DNA of 64,000 bases from Paulinella micropora (taxonomy: Eukaryota > Cercozoa > Imbricatea > Euglyphida). The notes under the pieces are model-generated. The model searched no databases, was not told the DNA's origin, and saw nothing but the letters and a program-made list of their open reading frames with translations. The DNA lies in assembly GCA_009731375.1 (NCBI GenBank), contig BJOX01000216.1, positions 133,022 to 197,021 on the forward strand, in the 5' to 3' direction. Positions 47,544 through 58,212 of the stretch are shown piece by piece; position 1 is the first letter of the stretch, and each line of letters starts with the position of its first letter. Both the position numbers and the translations under genes were made by a program.

Positions 47544-49889
47544 TCTGGGCCCTGTCGCCAGTTCGATTCCCGTCGGTGCCACCAGTATTTTCATTGAACA
47601 TACCGNNNNNNNNNNNNNNNNNNNNNNNNNNNNNNNNNNNNNNNNNNNNNNNNNNNNNNNNNNNNNNNNNNNNNNNNNNNNNNNNNNNNNNNNNNNNNNN
47701 NNNNNNNNNNNNNNNNNNNNNNNNNNNNNNNNNNNNNNNNNNNNNNNNNNNNNNNNNNNNNNNNNNNNNNNNNNNNNNNNNNNNNNNNNNNNNNNNNNNN
47801 NNNNNNNNNNNNNNNNNNNNNNNNNNNNNNNNNNNNNNNNNNNNNNNNNNNNNNNNNNNNNNNNNNNNNNNNNNNNNNNNNNNNNNNNNNNNNNNNNNNN
47901 NNNNNNNNNNNNNNNNNNNNNNNNNNNNNNNNNNNNNNNNNNNNNNNNNNNNNNNNNNNNNNNNNNNNNNNNNNNNNNNNNNNNNNNNNNNNNNNNNNNN
48001 NNNNNNNNNNNNNNNNNNNNNNNNNNNNNNNNNNNNNNNNNNNNNNNNNNNNNNNNNNNNNNNNNNNNNNNNNNNNNNNNNNNNNNNNNNNNNNNNNNNN
48101 NNNNNNNNNNNNNNNNNNNNNNNNNNNNNNNNNNNNNNNNNNNNNNNNNNNNNNNNNNNNNNNNNNNNNNNNNNNNNNNNNNNNNNNNNNNNNNNNNNNN
48201 NNNNNNNNNNNNNNNNNCACTTCCTTTATTCCACCGATTGGTGTGGAGACTTTCCTTATGGAATGGAGGACTGGATGCACATGGCCTTTTGGCTCAGCAA
48301 TTGGCAGGAGATACACTATTATTATTATTATTATTATTATTGAACTTGTTTGTGAAGGGCTGGGATAACACTGGCTTGTTTTACGACCTGTATGCTGTGC
48401 TGGTACATTCGGGCTACAGCGCAAATTCTGGTCTCAGCAATCGGACAGATCACACATAGACATTGAATACTATGTTCGTAAGTCCTTGTAAGTGTCACGT
48501 TACCTCAAAAATTCATGCCCAAAGAACATCTGCATATTTCACCTCGTGCGCATCAATGAATGTCCTGTTTGCGCGTGCGGTTGCTTAGGGCACTATTTTA
48601 GCTTTGTCAAAGACAAGAGCGACAAATGGTACACCGTTTTACAAGTTTGTTCTCTTGTGCTATATTTTGCTGATCATTTCTTCACTTGGAGCTGCACGTG
48701 CGCTCAGTTTGCTCGCTTCGCCCTTTCCCGACTGCATCATGGCCTATTGCTACATGCACATGCCAGGGGTTGATAATATGTTATGGTAGGTTTCGTATGG
48801 ACGACCGTTCGGTTTCCCCAGTGTCAAGCGAGACTGTCATGAGCCAGCAAGCCTACATTCTCTTCTACCAAACTTCTCAGGAGATCCCCGACCCTTCTTA
48901 CTTCACACAACGCTTTCCTAAGCAAGCGATGACTAGTTCCCCCCACGGCCCGCCTGCACCTGCTGCATCTTCTAACGGCGTTGGCAAACACAAACAAGAT
49001 AGTCCACAAGAAAAGGGCATTGGACCTGTTTATGGACCTGCCCCTCCTCCGGCTTCCAAACTGTCCTTGTCTCTCTCTTCCTCCCCCAGCTTGTCTTCAC
49101 TTTCTTCGGGCCTGTCGTGGTCATCTGCGTCGTCCTCTGCACCCTCCTCCTCTTCCTCCTCTTCCTCCTCCTCTTCCTCCTCGTCCTCCTCCTCCCCTTC
49201 TTCTTCTTCTTCTTCTTCTTCTTCCCATCATCCTCGTTATCATTCCTCCTCCTCCTCCTCTTCTTCTTCTTCTTCTTCTTCTTCTTCTTCTTCTTCTTCT
49301 TCTTCTTCTTCTTCTTCATCTTCTTCGTCTCCTTCACACAATGATTCTCGTCAAAGGGATCGATCGTCATCCCCCTCACATTCACAGCACCGACGAAAGA
49401 AACGCAAATCAGAGAAAAGAGAACAGAAGGACGAGGCTGCGTCGTCTTCGTCCGCTCCCAATAAGTGGACTCTCTGGCTGCAGCAGCAAGAGACAGCATC
49501 TGAAGATGATTCTTCTTCTTCTTCTTCTTCTTCTTCTTCTTCTTCTTCCTCTTCCTCTTCTTCTTCTTCTTCCTCCTCCTCCTCCTTCCCTTCGTCTTCT
49601 TCTTCTTCTTCTTCTTCTTCTTCTTCTTCTATTCCTCCACCACCTCCTCCTCCTTCTCCTCCTTCTCCTCCTCCTCCTTCTCATTCTTCTTCTTCTTCTT
49701 CTTCTCCTCCTCCTCCTCCTCCTTCTCCTTCTTCTCCTTCTTCTTCTCCTTCTTCTTCTCCTTCTTCTTCTTCTACTACTACTACTTCTACTACTGCTAC
49801 TTCTTCTTCTTCTTCTTCTCCTCCTCCTCCTCCTCCTTCTTCTTCTTCTTCTTTTTCTTCTTCTTTTTCTTCCTCTTCTGCTACTACTG

Positions 49890-49955
<66 letters not shown>

Positions 49956-50857
49956 CTTCTTCTTCTTCCTCCTCCTCCTTCTCCTCCTCCTCCTCCTCCT
50001 CATCCTCCTCTCCCTCTCTGACCGAATTTGAATCCCAGCATGCAGGGGAGAATCAGTCAGAAACTTTCCAGGGCGACGAAAGCAGGGAAGAGATGGTCCG
50101 TGAGGACAAACACGAAAGCAGCAGGGGAGGGATAGTCGATGATGAGGACAAACTCGGCAAGGGCGCAGTTGACCAGAGCGGTGATGACGAAAACGTCGGG
50201 GCGCAAGACGAGTCCAGTTTGGATACTATGACTAACAACGAAATGTTCCGAGTCAGCGACGAGGTGGAGACCACAGGCATGAGCAATGATTTATACCGTG
50301 TCTCATCCCCGGTGCATTCTGATGCTCCTCCTGGTCCTTCGCCTCTTGCCTTTTCTTCCCCTCCCTGTTTGCCTGGCGCCAGCCAGTCGGTTCCTCCTTC
50401 CAGTAGGCCTGTTCAGGCTGGTCGTGAATGGTCCACGCCGTCCTCCTATCCTTCACCGCCTGGGGTCTCACCTTGGTCTGCTATCGCCAACGGCTCATCG
50501 CCCAACCAACACTCTTACCAGTATCAGCCCACACCGGAGAAACATCATCAGCATGAGTTTCAGACTTCGCCTGCATATCAGCACCCAGGCACCGCACAGC
50601 CTTCTTTCGACCACTATCACTCTAGGACAAGTAATGGTTATGGTTCTAATGGTTACGGTTCCCCATCCACTTGGAGTCATTCTGCTGATTTTCATACCGA
50701 CCAGAGGTGGGCACAGGCACCCTTGACAAACTTATATCAAACTCCTCTGAACCATTCATCACACTATGACTCGAGGGCTCGCAATGTCAACCACTATCAA
50801 TCGAGCCTCAAGCAAAATCAAAATCATGGTAGATTTCGAGTTCCGGGTATACGCTGA
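42125..50857 (+). CDS. Ubiquitin-specific protease with poly-Ser tail
   Basis: C19-family deubiquitinase that hydrolyses ubiquitin from proteins. Exons by GT-AG and phase: 42125-42394 (less sure), 42689-42809, 42884-42958, 43073-43114, 43172-43241, 43411-43486, 43588-43641, 43737-43817, 43868-43930, 44100-44177, 44307-44388, 44875-44932, 45041-45082, 46260-46317, 48358-48430, 48589-48628, 48790-50857. Motifs: Cys box [31 protein letters not shown], zinc-finger pair VTCPKCGHK and [35 protein letters not shown], His box GHYFSF, then W..FRMDDRSV and QQAYILFY closing the domain. Closest in style to the USP36/USP42/plant UBP15-17 group. After the domain come ~290 residues of Ser with Pro and Thr patches (49137-50010), then an acidic region and a Tyr/His/Ser/Asn-rich end. 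N-terminal exon is Ser/His-rich. Two long introns hold repeats, SINEs and the 612-bp gap. Confidence 0.9.
43965..44019. repeat. Intronic (CT)n and (GC)n run
   Basis: CT dinucleotides followed by about 20 bp of alternating GC in an intron of the protease gene; Z-DNA-prone composition. Confidence 0.9.
44580..44780. repeat. Intronic (TTC)n array
   Basis: TTC/TTTC polypyrimidine tract in the intron between the PPRCLVL exon and the HLKRF exon; the Glu/Lys and Phe frames are artefacts. Confidence 0.93.
45270..45359. repeat. (GATA)n microsatellite
   Basis: GATA array at one end of the 350-bp dispersed repeat copy, on the tail side. Confidence 0.93.
45360..45706 (-). repeat. ~350-bp dispersed repeat with GATA/TATC tail, copy 2
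   Basis: Near-identical reverse complement of 7807-8163, located inside a ubiquitin protease intron. Confidence 0.75.
45780..46230. repeat. (GATA)n/(GATT)n/(GATC)n field
   Basis: Tetranucleotide arrays that change unit in blocks (GATA, GATG, GATT, GATC, GACA), in the same intron. Confidence 0.95.
46418..46647 (+). mobile_element. tRNA-derived SINE, A-type
   Basis: Single internal TTTTCATTGAACATACCG block rather than two; otherwise the standard head and GAAGCAC end with (ATT)n tail interrupted by a gap. Confidence 0.88.
46678..46703. other. Assembly gap (26 N)
   Basis: Within the (ATT)n tail of a SINE. Confidence 0.95.
46704..46757 (+). repeat. Short repeat with ATT tail, first of three
   Basis: TGGAGGCACATGTCCAGGAT...TCTGAGGAAGCC followed by (ATT)n. 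Near-identical pieces at 47371-47416 and 47427-47468, and a related end at 290-345. The start resembles the SINE body end (GGAGGCACATGT), suggesting a sister SINE family. Confidence 0.65.
46776..47007 (+). mobile_element. tRNA-derived SINE, A-type
   Basis: Complete copy with one internal block and GAAGCAC end, (ATT)n tail to 47060. Confidence 0.88.
47064..47305 (+). mobile_element. tRNA-derived SINE, B-type
   Basis: Starts GGCACCGCAATAGCCCAG. The hairpin region has mutated (TTTCAAAGTGTGTTTTCTTTGA). Ends GAAGCAC with (ATT)n. Confidence 0.86.
47371..47468 (+). repeat. Two copies of the short ATT-tailed repeat around a 10-N gap
   Basis: The same GTCCAGGATCTGG...CTGAGGAA text lies on each side of the Ns (47417-47426), so the gap may join overlapping contig ends. 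Confidence 0.65.
47541..47605 (+). mobile_element. Partial A-type SINE cut by gap
   Basis: Begins inside the head at CATCTGGGCCCTGTCGCC and is lost into the N run. Confidence 0.8.
47606..48217. other. Assembly gap (612 N)
   Basis: Large gap inside the intron between the MDLAHF and GWDNTG exons of the ubiquitin protease. Phase on both sides matches, so no coding exon need be missing. Confidence 0.95.
48218..48298. repeat. Short interspersed repeat, copy 2
   Basis: Matches 2519-2598, followed by an ATT array; the left part is lost in the gap. Confidence 0.7.
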
Positions 50858-52217
50858 TTCTTCATTCCTTTGATTTCGAACTCCTATCATTATCAGTAAA
50901 TGTTGTATCTTGAAAATCTTTTTTCGAGCAGCCTAGTAATCTTAAGTACCCTTAAGGCAGTCATTTTCCAGCTACAACAGCTGCGTCGTCTGATTTTCTG
51001 CTATCCAGAGACACAAGTATTATTTTCGTTCACTGCTTCCCCACTCCTCAGTCGATAACCCCACAATTTCTGCACCTATAACCATCATACCTACGGAACA
51101 CAAGTCCGTTCAAAATTTTGTCGGTTCTAATCAAAAGATATTATTTAATGTAAGCCGGGGTATTATCCTTCCAATTCCACAGCACTCTGAAAATAACCTA
51201 ATCTTCCTCCTTCACAAAGAGAGGAAACCATTATGGCGGAAAATGTAGGAGACTGTCAGAGCAAAGCAACAAAAATTGAAAAGAGAGGCATTTCCCAGTG
51301 TCACCCCTAACGATAATATTATACTGCTTAAAAAAGTAGTACCGGTTATGAATCGTAATATTATCGTTTTCAACCGGCTCAAAAGTATATAAATAAAAAC
51401 GGATCATAGTATAACTACATCTTAAAGAGATATAGCTCTTCTATACATCACTGTGCATAGGAGTATACGAAAAGGTCGCATATTTACCTATCTGCGCCTA
51501 CAATCCCCCCTCCCCGTCTTATACTGAAACAGTAGTAAATAGGGTAGATTGGTAAATATCTGCAAATGAGAGCACCGTCACTTTCCGGGTCTGCTTCCTC
51601 GCGGGTGATCGGCTCCTGTGGAGAAAACCTATTTAGTAGCTCAGTTGAGTGACCGCTAAGTTTTTGCTCTTCATCACAGTTGTACGTCCGGTGCTTACAA
51701 AATGTAAATTTGAGTTTGGAGATTTTCTAATTTAAATTTGAATTCGGAATTTTGAACTATCTCCCCCTCTTCTATAGCGATCTGCCATAGACGTACAACA
51801 GTCTAATCATGTCGCAGTCAAACCATCCCTTCACCGTCTTAAGGATCTGTGATCAGAAAATTACTGTGCGGTCTGCATCTGATTTGAAGCAGATCTCCGA
51901 GCAATTCTAAGGTTCCTCGTCCCTAGCATATGTCTCTGCCCTAATCCGTCCGAATGATCTGTGATCCCGAGAATACAGGGAGGCATTGGTCTCAATTATT
52001 CAATACCCCCGTGCATCCTCGTCCATCATAGGGATGAACGGGCGCTATGCTAGTGTCAATTGTGCCGTTAGCGTATTCGGCGTTGTTTGTTTGGTTTTGT
52101 TGTCTGCAGACATTTTCTTATTGCCACCCGGCAAGTATCTACTTCGCTGTGGCGAAGGTAGAAGTATCTAAGAATATATATACAACCCATGTGCTGTGTC
52201 TCAAAACGCGTCTATGC
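50858..52217. other. Intergenic DNA with a 13-bp hairpin
   Basis: No gene seen. A perfect 13-bp inverted repeat AACGATAATATTA (51309-51321) / 51356-51368 spans a 34-bp loop. The LTR of element B could lie here but has no second copy in the window. Confidence 0.55.
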
Positions 52218-54895
52218 TTATTCGTCGAAACATGTTTGCTCGAGGGAGTTCATGAACTCCTCTTCGCTAGACGGTGATGGTGGTTGCCACCTCCAGGCGG
52301 GCTGATCCTCCGCTGGATTGTCAATGTCCCTGTCTAGGCTTTCTTTCCCAGCCCTTGTCTCTGACCAGGTCAAGTCTTCTCCAACTACCGAGTGCTGTGG
52401 CGCGATATATCTCATGACTGGGGAGAAGTGGCCAATGATCTTCCCCACTGGTATTCATACTGTTGTCTCCAGTACGGCCACTCATGTCGATAGTGGTAGA
52501 TGTAATCCAACCGTTTAGTTATTTTGTGTCATCGGAACTCATCAGCTTGTACAAGTCTGTCCCAACCCAGTGCGTCCTGTACCCTGAATCGTTCGATCCA
52601 TTGTTCGAAGCCTCTCACGCGGCCCCGATATGTGTTCGGAACGTTGTCGTCAGGATCTGCTAACTGGTTGGCGATGCGGGATGTGTTTGGGTCATCGCTC
52701 CTCGTCAACTGCCGGTATATCGTCAGCAGCCACGCGAGCCGATGCTCGTGTTGGAACCGTACGTAATACTGCTGCCGTAGCCGAGCCGCACCTCGGAAAC
52801 GCTCAGGTATTCGTCGTCTTATGCCTCGCGGCCTACATAGGAAGGGGATGCTCGGGTATGCCTAAGACCTGCCTGTAGTACGCGAGTACATTTTCTTCAA
52901 CCCTGAGGTCCCAGGGTTGGTCATGTTTGCTCCGAAGGTAGTAGGCTCGGTATGCCTTGACCTGCTCGGGCAATGGGATACCCGAAAGTTCGAGCATTCT
53001 GTAGTAAAAATTGATATCTTCCTGCGACCACTGCAACTTTCTGAGCTCGTGTGGTTCGAGTAGACATCTCGGATCCTCCCAGATGCCGTAGAACCGGAGG
53101 GCGTGTTTTCGCTGATAGTCCTCCAATCCCACCCATCCTCGCAGCGATTTGGCTTACTCGAACAAGGTTTTGGTAAATCTCATTCGGTCCTCGTCCATCG
53201 ACTTATACCGAGCGATCCCCGGTAACGGGTTGTCGCGAGACCCCCATGTGTGTGGGACATCCCATCCGAAACATGGCGGTAATTGTGCGCAGGATATCAA
53301 TTCGATGTCATTGTTGTATGCGTGATCTGGACATCGGTGAGGCCCGTATCGCTCTGGTGACGCATACGCTCTTTCCGTGAGGTGCCATCTCCGCGAGCAT
53401 CTCGGACCCCATCCTCTCCCGCGTTTCTTTGACCCTTCACACTGTACCCTCAGGACGTTGTCCTGTTCGGTGGGCTCGTACCTCGCTTTGTCAAGGTAGT
53501 TCGAGAAGCCCCGTTCGTCTAGTGGAGGCTTTGGTGGCGGCAGGTTAATCTTGCGAGGGTTTGCCTCGAACAGGTGCGGGTCTGGGACCCAATTAACCTG
53601 GTTGCCCACCAATCGTATTCGGTACGGCTTCTTAGACTGTGTGAACGGGAACGTTCGTTCGTTGGTTGTGTGTGCGAGCGCCGGGCATTGTAGCCGCAGC
53701 CTGCGCTCCGCATCCGTGATATCTGGGTAAGGTGGGTAGATCCGGTGTACTCTACGCGTCAGTGGGTCATACGCGTATCGTACCGGTTTCTGATACTCCT
53801 CCCTTTCCCGATCTGGGTCTTGGTTCAGGTGTAGGTCCATACCTCTCAACATCGTTTCCGTGTCGATGCGATATGGCCTACGCACTCCGGGTGCTAATAG
53901 TATGACCCTCCATGTTCGCGGCGGTACCGGGCCCCGTTCCGAATACGCGTATATCGGACGGTCGATCGGTCCGTATACTCCGAATATGTTATCGTATGCA
54001 CGAAAGTACGCGGGGAATACTTCGTCCCTGCCCCAATGTGCCGTCGGCTCCGGTGGCGGGCAGCGGTGATGCTGTACGCCGGATCCGTGGGCCGTGGCCG
54101 CTCATCGGGCCGCTTCTCTTCGGGCGGGTTCAGCTTGTCATTGTAAGCGTCGGGCTTGAGTCTATCCTCATCGCCGACTTTCTTCCAGTATCTCAAGCGT
54201 GCTTCCTCCCTAGCGTCCATCCGCGTGAGGTTCAATTCTTCGCCATAATATAGGCTCTCGTCTTCCTCTGGGATCCATCCAAATCCCGAGTGTTGAGGGG
54301 TGTTTACCCCTTCGGGATCGACGTCCTCATCCGTGTGTTGCGATGCAGGTGTACTGCTGTCCTCAGTCGGTGCCTCCTCCTCGTCAGCCGATGACTTCAT
54401 AGGGGTCGTCAACATCTCCAACTCGACTTCAGCTTTTCCCCGTGGGGATTTCGGTGTGGTCACAACACTAGCCTGAGTTGTGCTACCTGAAGGTTGAGCG
54501 GGTGTGAGCGGTGTATTGGGACCGCCAAGGTTGCGCTGCAGGGTTTCGTTTCCCTGTGCGCCCTTGCTTGCAAGGTTGTTTGCACCACTGCTCAGAGTGG
54601 TCATTGTGATGTGGGGTGTCCCCTCTGGTGAGGTATGTATGTGACCGCACCTGAAGTTCGCTTCCTCAGATGGGTCTGGTTCGTCCAGCTGCTCCGCTTC
54701 GCGACGCCGGTCCGCCACCGGGCTAGCTGCCGGGGTCGTTCCGGCCGGACTATCCCGCGCGGATGGAGGGAGCCGTTGCCCTTCTCCCGCGATCGTCCGT
54801 AATCCTAGGTGTACTATCAGTATCACCAGGACCGAAGCCACGCACGTCAGGAGGAATCCCAGATACTTCTCCATCAGATGTTCTGTGCCAAACAT
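52218..54895 (-). pseudogene. Extra ORF beyond integrase with N-terminal membrane anchor
   Basis: Minus strand. The ATG at 54895 opens a 333-codon frame: ~8 residues, a hydrophobic helix (LGFLLTCVASVLVILIVHL), then a Pro/Thr/Glu-rich acidic stretch and an Arg/Tyr-rich end. Coding character continues past a frameshift at ~53890 (243 codons), an in-frame TAA at 53154, another open stretch to 52833, and after one more shift to 52529. If joined it would be ~780 residues. I recognise no domain; the second half is Arg/Tyr/Trp-rich and helical. It occupies the position of an env-like third ORF relative to element B. Not present in element A. Confidence 0.5.
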
Positions 54896-55710
54896 ACACC
54901 GCTAGGTGCCTATATCACGTATATGTCCGTGAGTTCGTATGTATATGTAACTATGTCAGCCCAAGCACAACGAGCAATGTGCTATGTGTGTGTTGTTCTC
55001 GTGTCGGTGTTCGACTCTCTGCTCGTTTTCAAACGCTGGTCAACAGCGTGACAACGCGGATGTACCCATGCCCCGGTCATCTTTGCTGTCCGCGTGTTCC
55101 ACCCTCGCCGTACTGCGCGATTTGCGGCGGTATGTAAACAGGGACATGTTATATTTCTTAGTGGTATAGATATGCTTATGTGATATGCTTATGTGTATAC
55201 GTAGGGCCGTCGGGGTGCCTTAGAGCCCCTTCCATCCAAGCAAAGAGCAAACAAGAGCGAGCATAATATCTAAGACACTCTGTGGGGAATAACTTATCAT
55301 ACACCACTCATGCCATTGCCGCGGAAGGCGGGTGTGCAACTCGAGAGGAGGTGGGTATAATGTGCAATGCCAACCACATCGACAGGCATTGCTGCGCGTC
55401 AACATAGTTAGCCCGAAGCTATTCCGACCCCTGGTGGAACACCAACTACTAGCCCGTCAAGATACCTTCATGGCCGTCGCACCTCACGGAGGGTACGTCA
55501 GGGTCTTTTCCCGTGTATCATGTCATGTTAGGCTCTCTTTTGCTATCTCTAAGAAGAATGGACTTGGGTAGTATTTTAACAGATATGGAGTCCAAAGCCG
55601 TGTCCCTTTCCTATGGCTAGCTTCTTACTGTTGCTACCCAGTATTGGTCTTTGGATCTCGCATACTACCCGCGTTAACTATGCTTGTGAGGTGTCACACG
55701 GCATGCTGAG
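54896..55710. other. Spacer between extra ORF and element B integrase
   Basis: About 800 bp without a convincing frame on either strand. Could be the promoter or leader for the extra ORF or an element boundary. Confidence 0.45.
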
Positions 55711-56766
55711 CTAGGCTAGCTTGCGCCTCTTTGCCTGCCCTAATCTAGCTTTCTTATATTTGCCCGGTGGTGCCCCGATGAGATGGGTCGCTATGCCCTC
55801 GGCTACTATCTCATCCCACACCCGTAGGGGGATTCGACCGTGCTGTAGATCGAATGGGTAATCCAGCACCATCCTAGGCCACGCTTGTATTTGCCACGGC
55901 GTGTAGCATTCGGACTTGTCTGTGATGCCTTTCCAGAACGTTTCGACTTGGTTGGAGTCGCGGTATACTGGATAAAAAGTCCGCGATTCCGGCTCGTCGA
56001 GGTCCTGGTGTGATCGATAGAACTGCAGTACAGGCGGCTCGGCTTTGATTGCCTTGCTTGTGCGCGTGACCCGAGTCTGCGGCTCCCATTCTCTCACTTT
56101 AACGAGGAAGAAACCGTTGAGGCAATCGTCGCCGACGTGTGCCTCTGGTGGCCGAAGAAGGTATATCTTTCCGACGTGCCAGTGCATGGTTTTCACGTCG
56201 TCGGCCGACCTCAGCTTTGATTCAGCTGTTGGGTGTCTCGGCACCGGTTCGACCTTCTCCTCCTGTTCCGACTGCAGGTGGTTGGTCGGCCCTGGCGCGA
56301 TAACGTCCCCCTCGGAAGCGTCGGCTTGTTCAGCCGCGACTTCGTCGGCTTCGTTATTATTCGGATCATTCCCCTCGGCTTCGGCCGGCAAGGGTTGTGT
56401 CGGGTCCTCTTTCGCCTCGGCCGTCTTGTCTCGGCGCTTGGGCGGCGGCCTTAAACTGTGTTCCAGCTTCTGTACCGCTTCCGTCATCGTTTCGTTACGA
56501 TCCAGCATGGGGTTAAAACGCATCAGCCGCCGTACATGTACTACTAGCGTCTTACCCTTTCCCTGTATTCGGTATGTCAAAGCACCCACTTGTTCTACGA
56601 CAGTGTAAGGGCCTTGCCACATCGGGAAGAGTTTGACGCTAACCAAGTTGGGTACCTGGGGTACGTACAGGAAGACTAAGTCCCCTTTATGGTATTCCCC
56701 CGACTCATACTTGACTTTGTTCGGCACCAGGAGATTGGGGGAAGCGCCCGTGGCTTTTCCGCCCAA
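55711..56766 (-). CDS. Integrase GPY/F module and conserved C-terminal extension, element B
   Basis: Starts with a YHKGDLVFLYVPQV strand, then FPMWQGPYTVVEQVGALTYRI and VRRLMRF (GPY/F). After an acidic/Glu-rich spacer comes the extension: HWHVGKIYLLRP, FFLVKVREWE, PPVLQFYRS, FYPVYRD, WQIQAWPRMVLDYPFDLQ, HGRIPLRVWDEI and LIGAP, then a Lys/Arg-rich end. It parallels element A over the whole stretch, though the proteins differ at most positions. Last part of pol; open for 351 codons. Confidence 0.75.
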   Translation of the reverse strand: MGGKATGASPNLLVPNKVKYESGEYHKGDLVFLYVPQVPNLVSVKLFPMWQGPYTVVEQVGALTYRIQGKGKTLVVHVRRLMRFNPMLDRNETMTEAVQKLEHSLRPPPKRRDKTAEAKEDPTQPLPAEAEGNDPNNNEADEVAAEQADASEGDVIAPGPTNHLQSEQEEKVEPVPRHPTAESKLRSADDVKTMHWHVGKIYLLRPPEAHVGDDCLNGFFLVKVREWEPQTRVTRTSKAIKAEPPVLQFYRSHQDLDEPESRTFYPVYRDSNQVETFWKGITDKSECYTPWQIQAWPRMVLDYPFDLQHGRIPLRVWDEIVAEGIATHLIGAPPGKYKKARLGQAKRRKLA

Positions 56767-58167
56767 TGCCCTCGATGCTGTTGTTCATTGATAACGCAAA
56801 AGACGGTAAGGCCTTATGCCATACGTGCTGATTATCGCGACAATACTGCTAGAGCGCGGCCTTGAGCGGTCTATGGACACTCTCGATTTTGCCGTTGCTC
56901 TCTGGTGAATATGCAGTTACGTATTTCCACTTAAAGCCCCACACTGTGGACAGCCAAGCGGAGAGTTCGTTCGTAAACTCCGATCCCCGATCGCTGTACA
57001 CATTTTTCGGCACTCCGGTGTATCGGAAGACATGGTCGACCAGTGCCTCGCATGTCGATTCCGCATCCTTTAAATTTCCACCACTGGTACCGCGAACACA
57101 TAATTCGAGAAGCGGTCTATGGCTGTCAGGATGTACCGATAATTGTGGGTCTCCGATCGCGGTAGCGGTCCTACGTAATCAACATGCAAAGTTTCGAACA
57201 CGTTCTCAACAAGCTTGTATTCGCCATAAAGGCCTCTCTGAGCGTTGTTGTGTGGCGTCTTGGTTTGCTTGCAGTGTTCGCATGTGTCGACTGTGTCGGC
57301 AATGGATTTCTGCATGCCACGCCACCAAAACCTGCGTGAAATGAACCATGACATTTTATCCCTTCCCGTGTGTGAGTTGAGAGCAGAGCGGTGAGTGGCT
57401 AAAAGGATCGCCTTGCGTAACTGGGTTGGTACCCACACTGTCCACTTCGAAGGCGTATTTTCCCACTTACCGCCTGCCCCCTTATACCACAGGAGGTTTT
57501 CATGCCAGGTCATCGTTTTCTTATGGGCTCTTATTTCTCTCGTCTCAGGATTTGCTATCGGGTCAATAGCGTGAGCAATGAAGGGGCCCCGTTCCTTAGA
57601 GCTCTTCGCCAACTGACCAAACACCTCGGGGCTCGCCACCGTCATATCCATGTCATCCAGCTGGAGAGCACTGGTGACTGGGCTTATAGGCCCCTCTGTT
57701 CGGTGTGTTCGCTCGGCAGCCGCGATAATCGCCGACATTTCAGGGTGAACATGCTGGGGTACCCAGAACGACTGCGTCCTATCCGCGAAGAATGCGTTAA
57801 AGGAGTGTTCATGTTCATGGGTCTGACCCGGCTTTATATCCCCCTCGCTGAGGATGTCCGACTGGGTCTCGATTTCCTCCAGCAGGTCCTGCCAGTCCTC
57901 AGCTTCGTGTTGCGCGCAGCACACGCGACGTATGCATTGCAGCTGGTCCAACAGCTCAGCTTGAGAATCGGGCCTATATCCCGGTGTCCAGCTTTGCGCG
58001 TTGGTGGCCATGTATGCAATCCCCGCCGGCAAGGTGTCTTTGAAATCTGCTGTATGCTCCGTGGCCGTCCAGTCATCATCGGCTGTCCATCCGACTAGGC
58101 AGGCCGTGGGAGTTTCTAATGCAAAGCGGTCTAATCCGTCGTCTACGGAGCCTTTCACCCGAGGCAT
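56767..58167 (-). pseudogene. Integrase of element B
   Basis: HHCC region (ATHRSALNSHTGRD, then CEHCKQ) and the first core Asp in HVDYVGPLPRS. A frameshift near 57070 moves the rest to another frame, where VYSDRGSEFTNEL (second Asp) and ESNGKIESVHRPLK (Glu) are visible. Confidence 0.88.
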
Positions 58168-58212
58168 CCGTGATAGGCTATCTGGGACCGTATTTTCTTT
58201 ACCTTTAATGTA

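Noticed and set aside
48972-49684. Minus-strand Arg/Lys-rich and plus-strand poly-Leu frames across the protease tail
   Set aside because: Shadows of the TCN microsatellite. Only the Ser frame continues from the catalytic domain and to a non-repetitive C-terminus.
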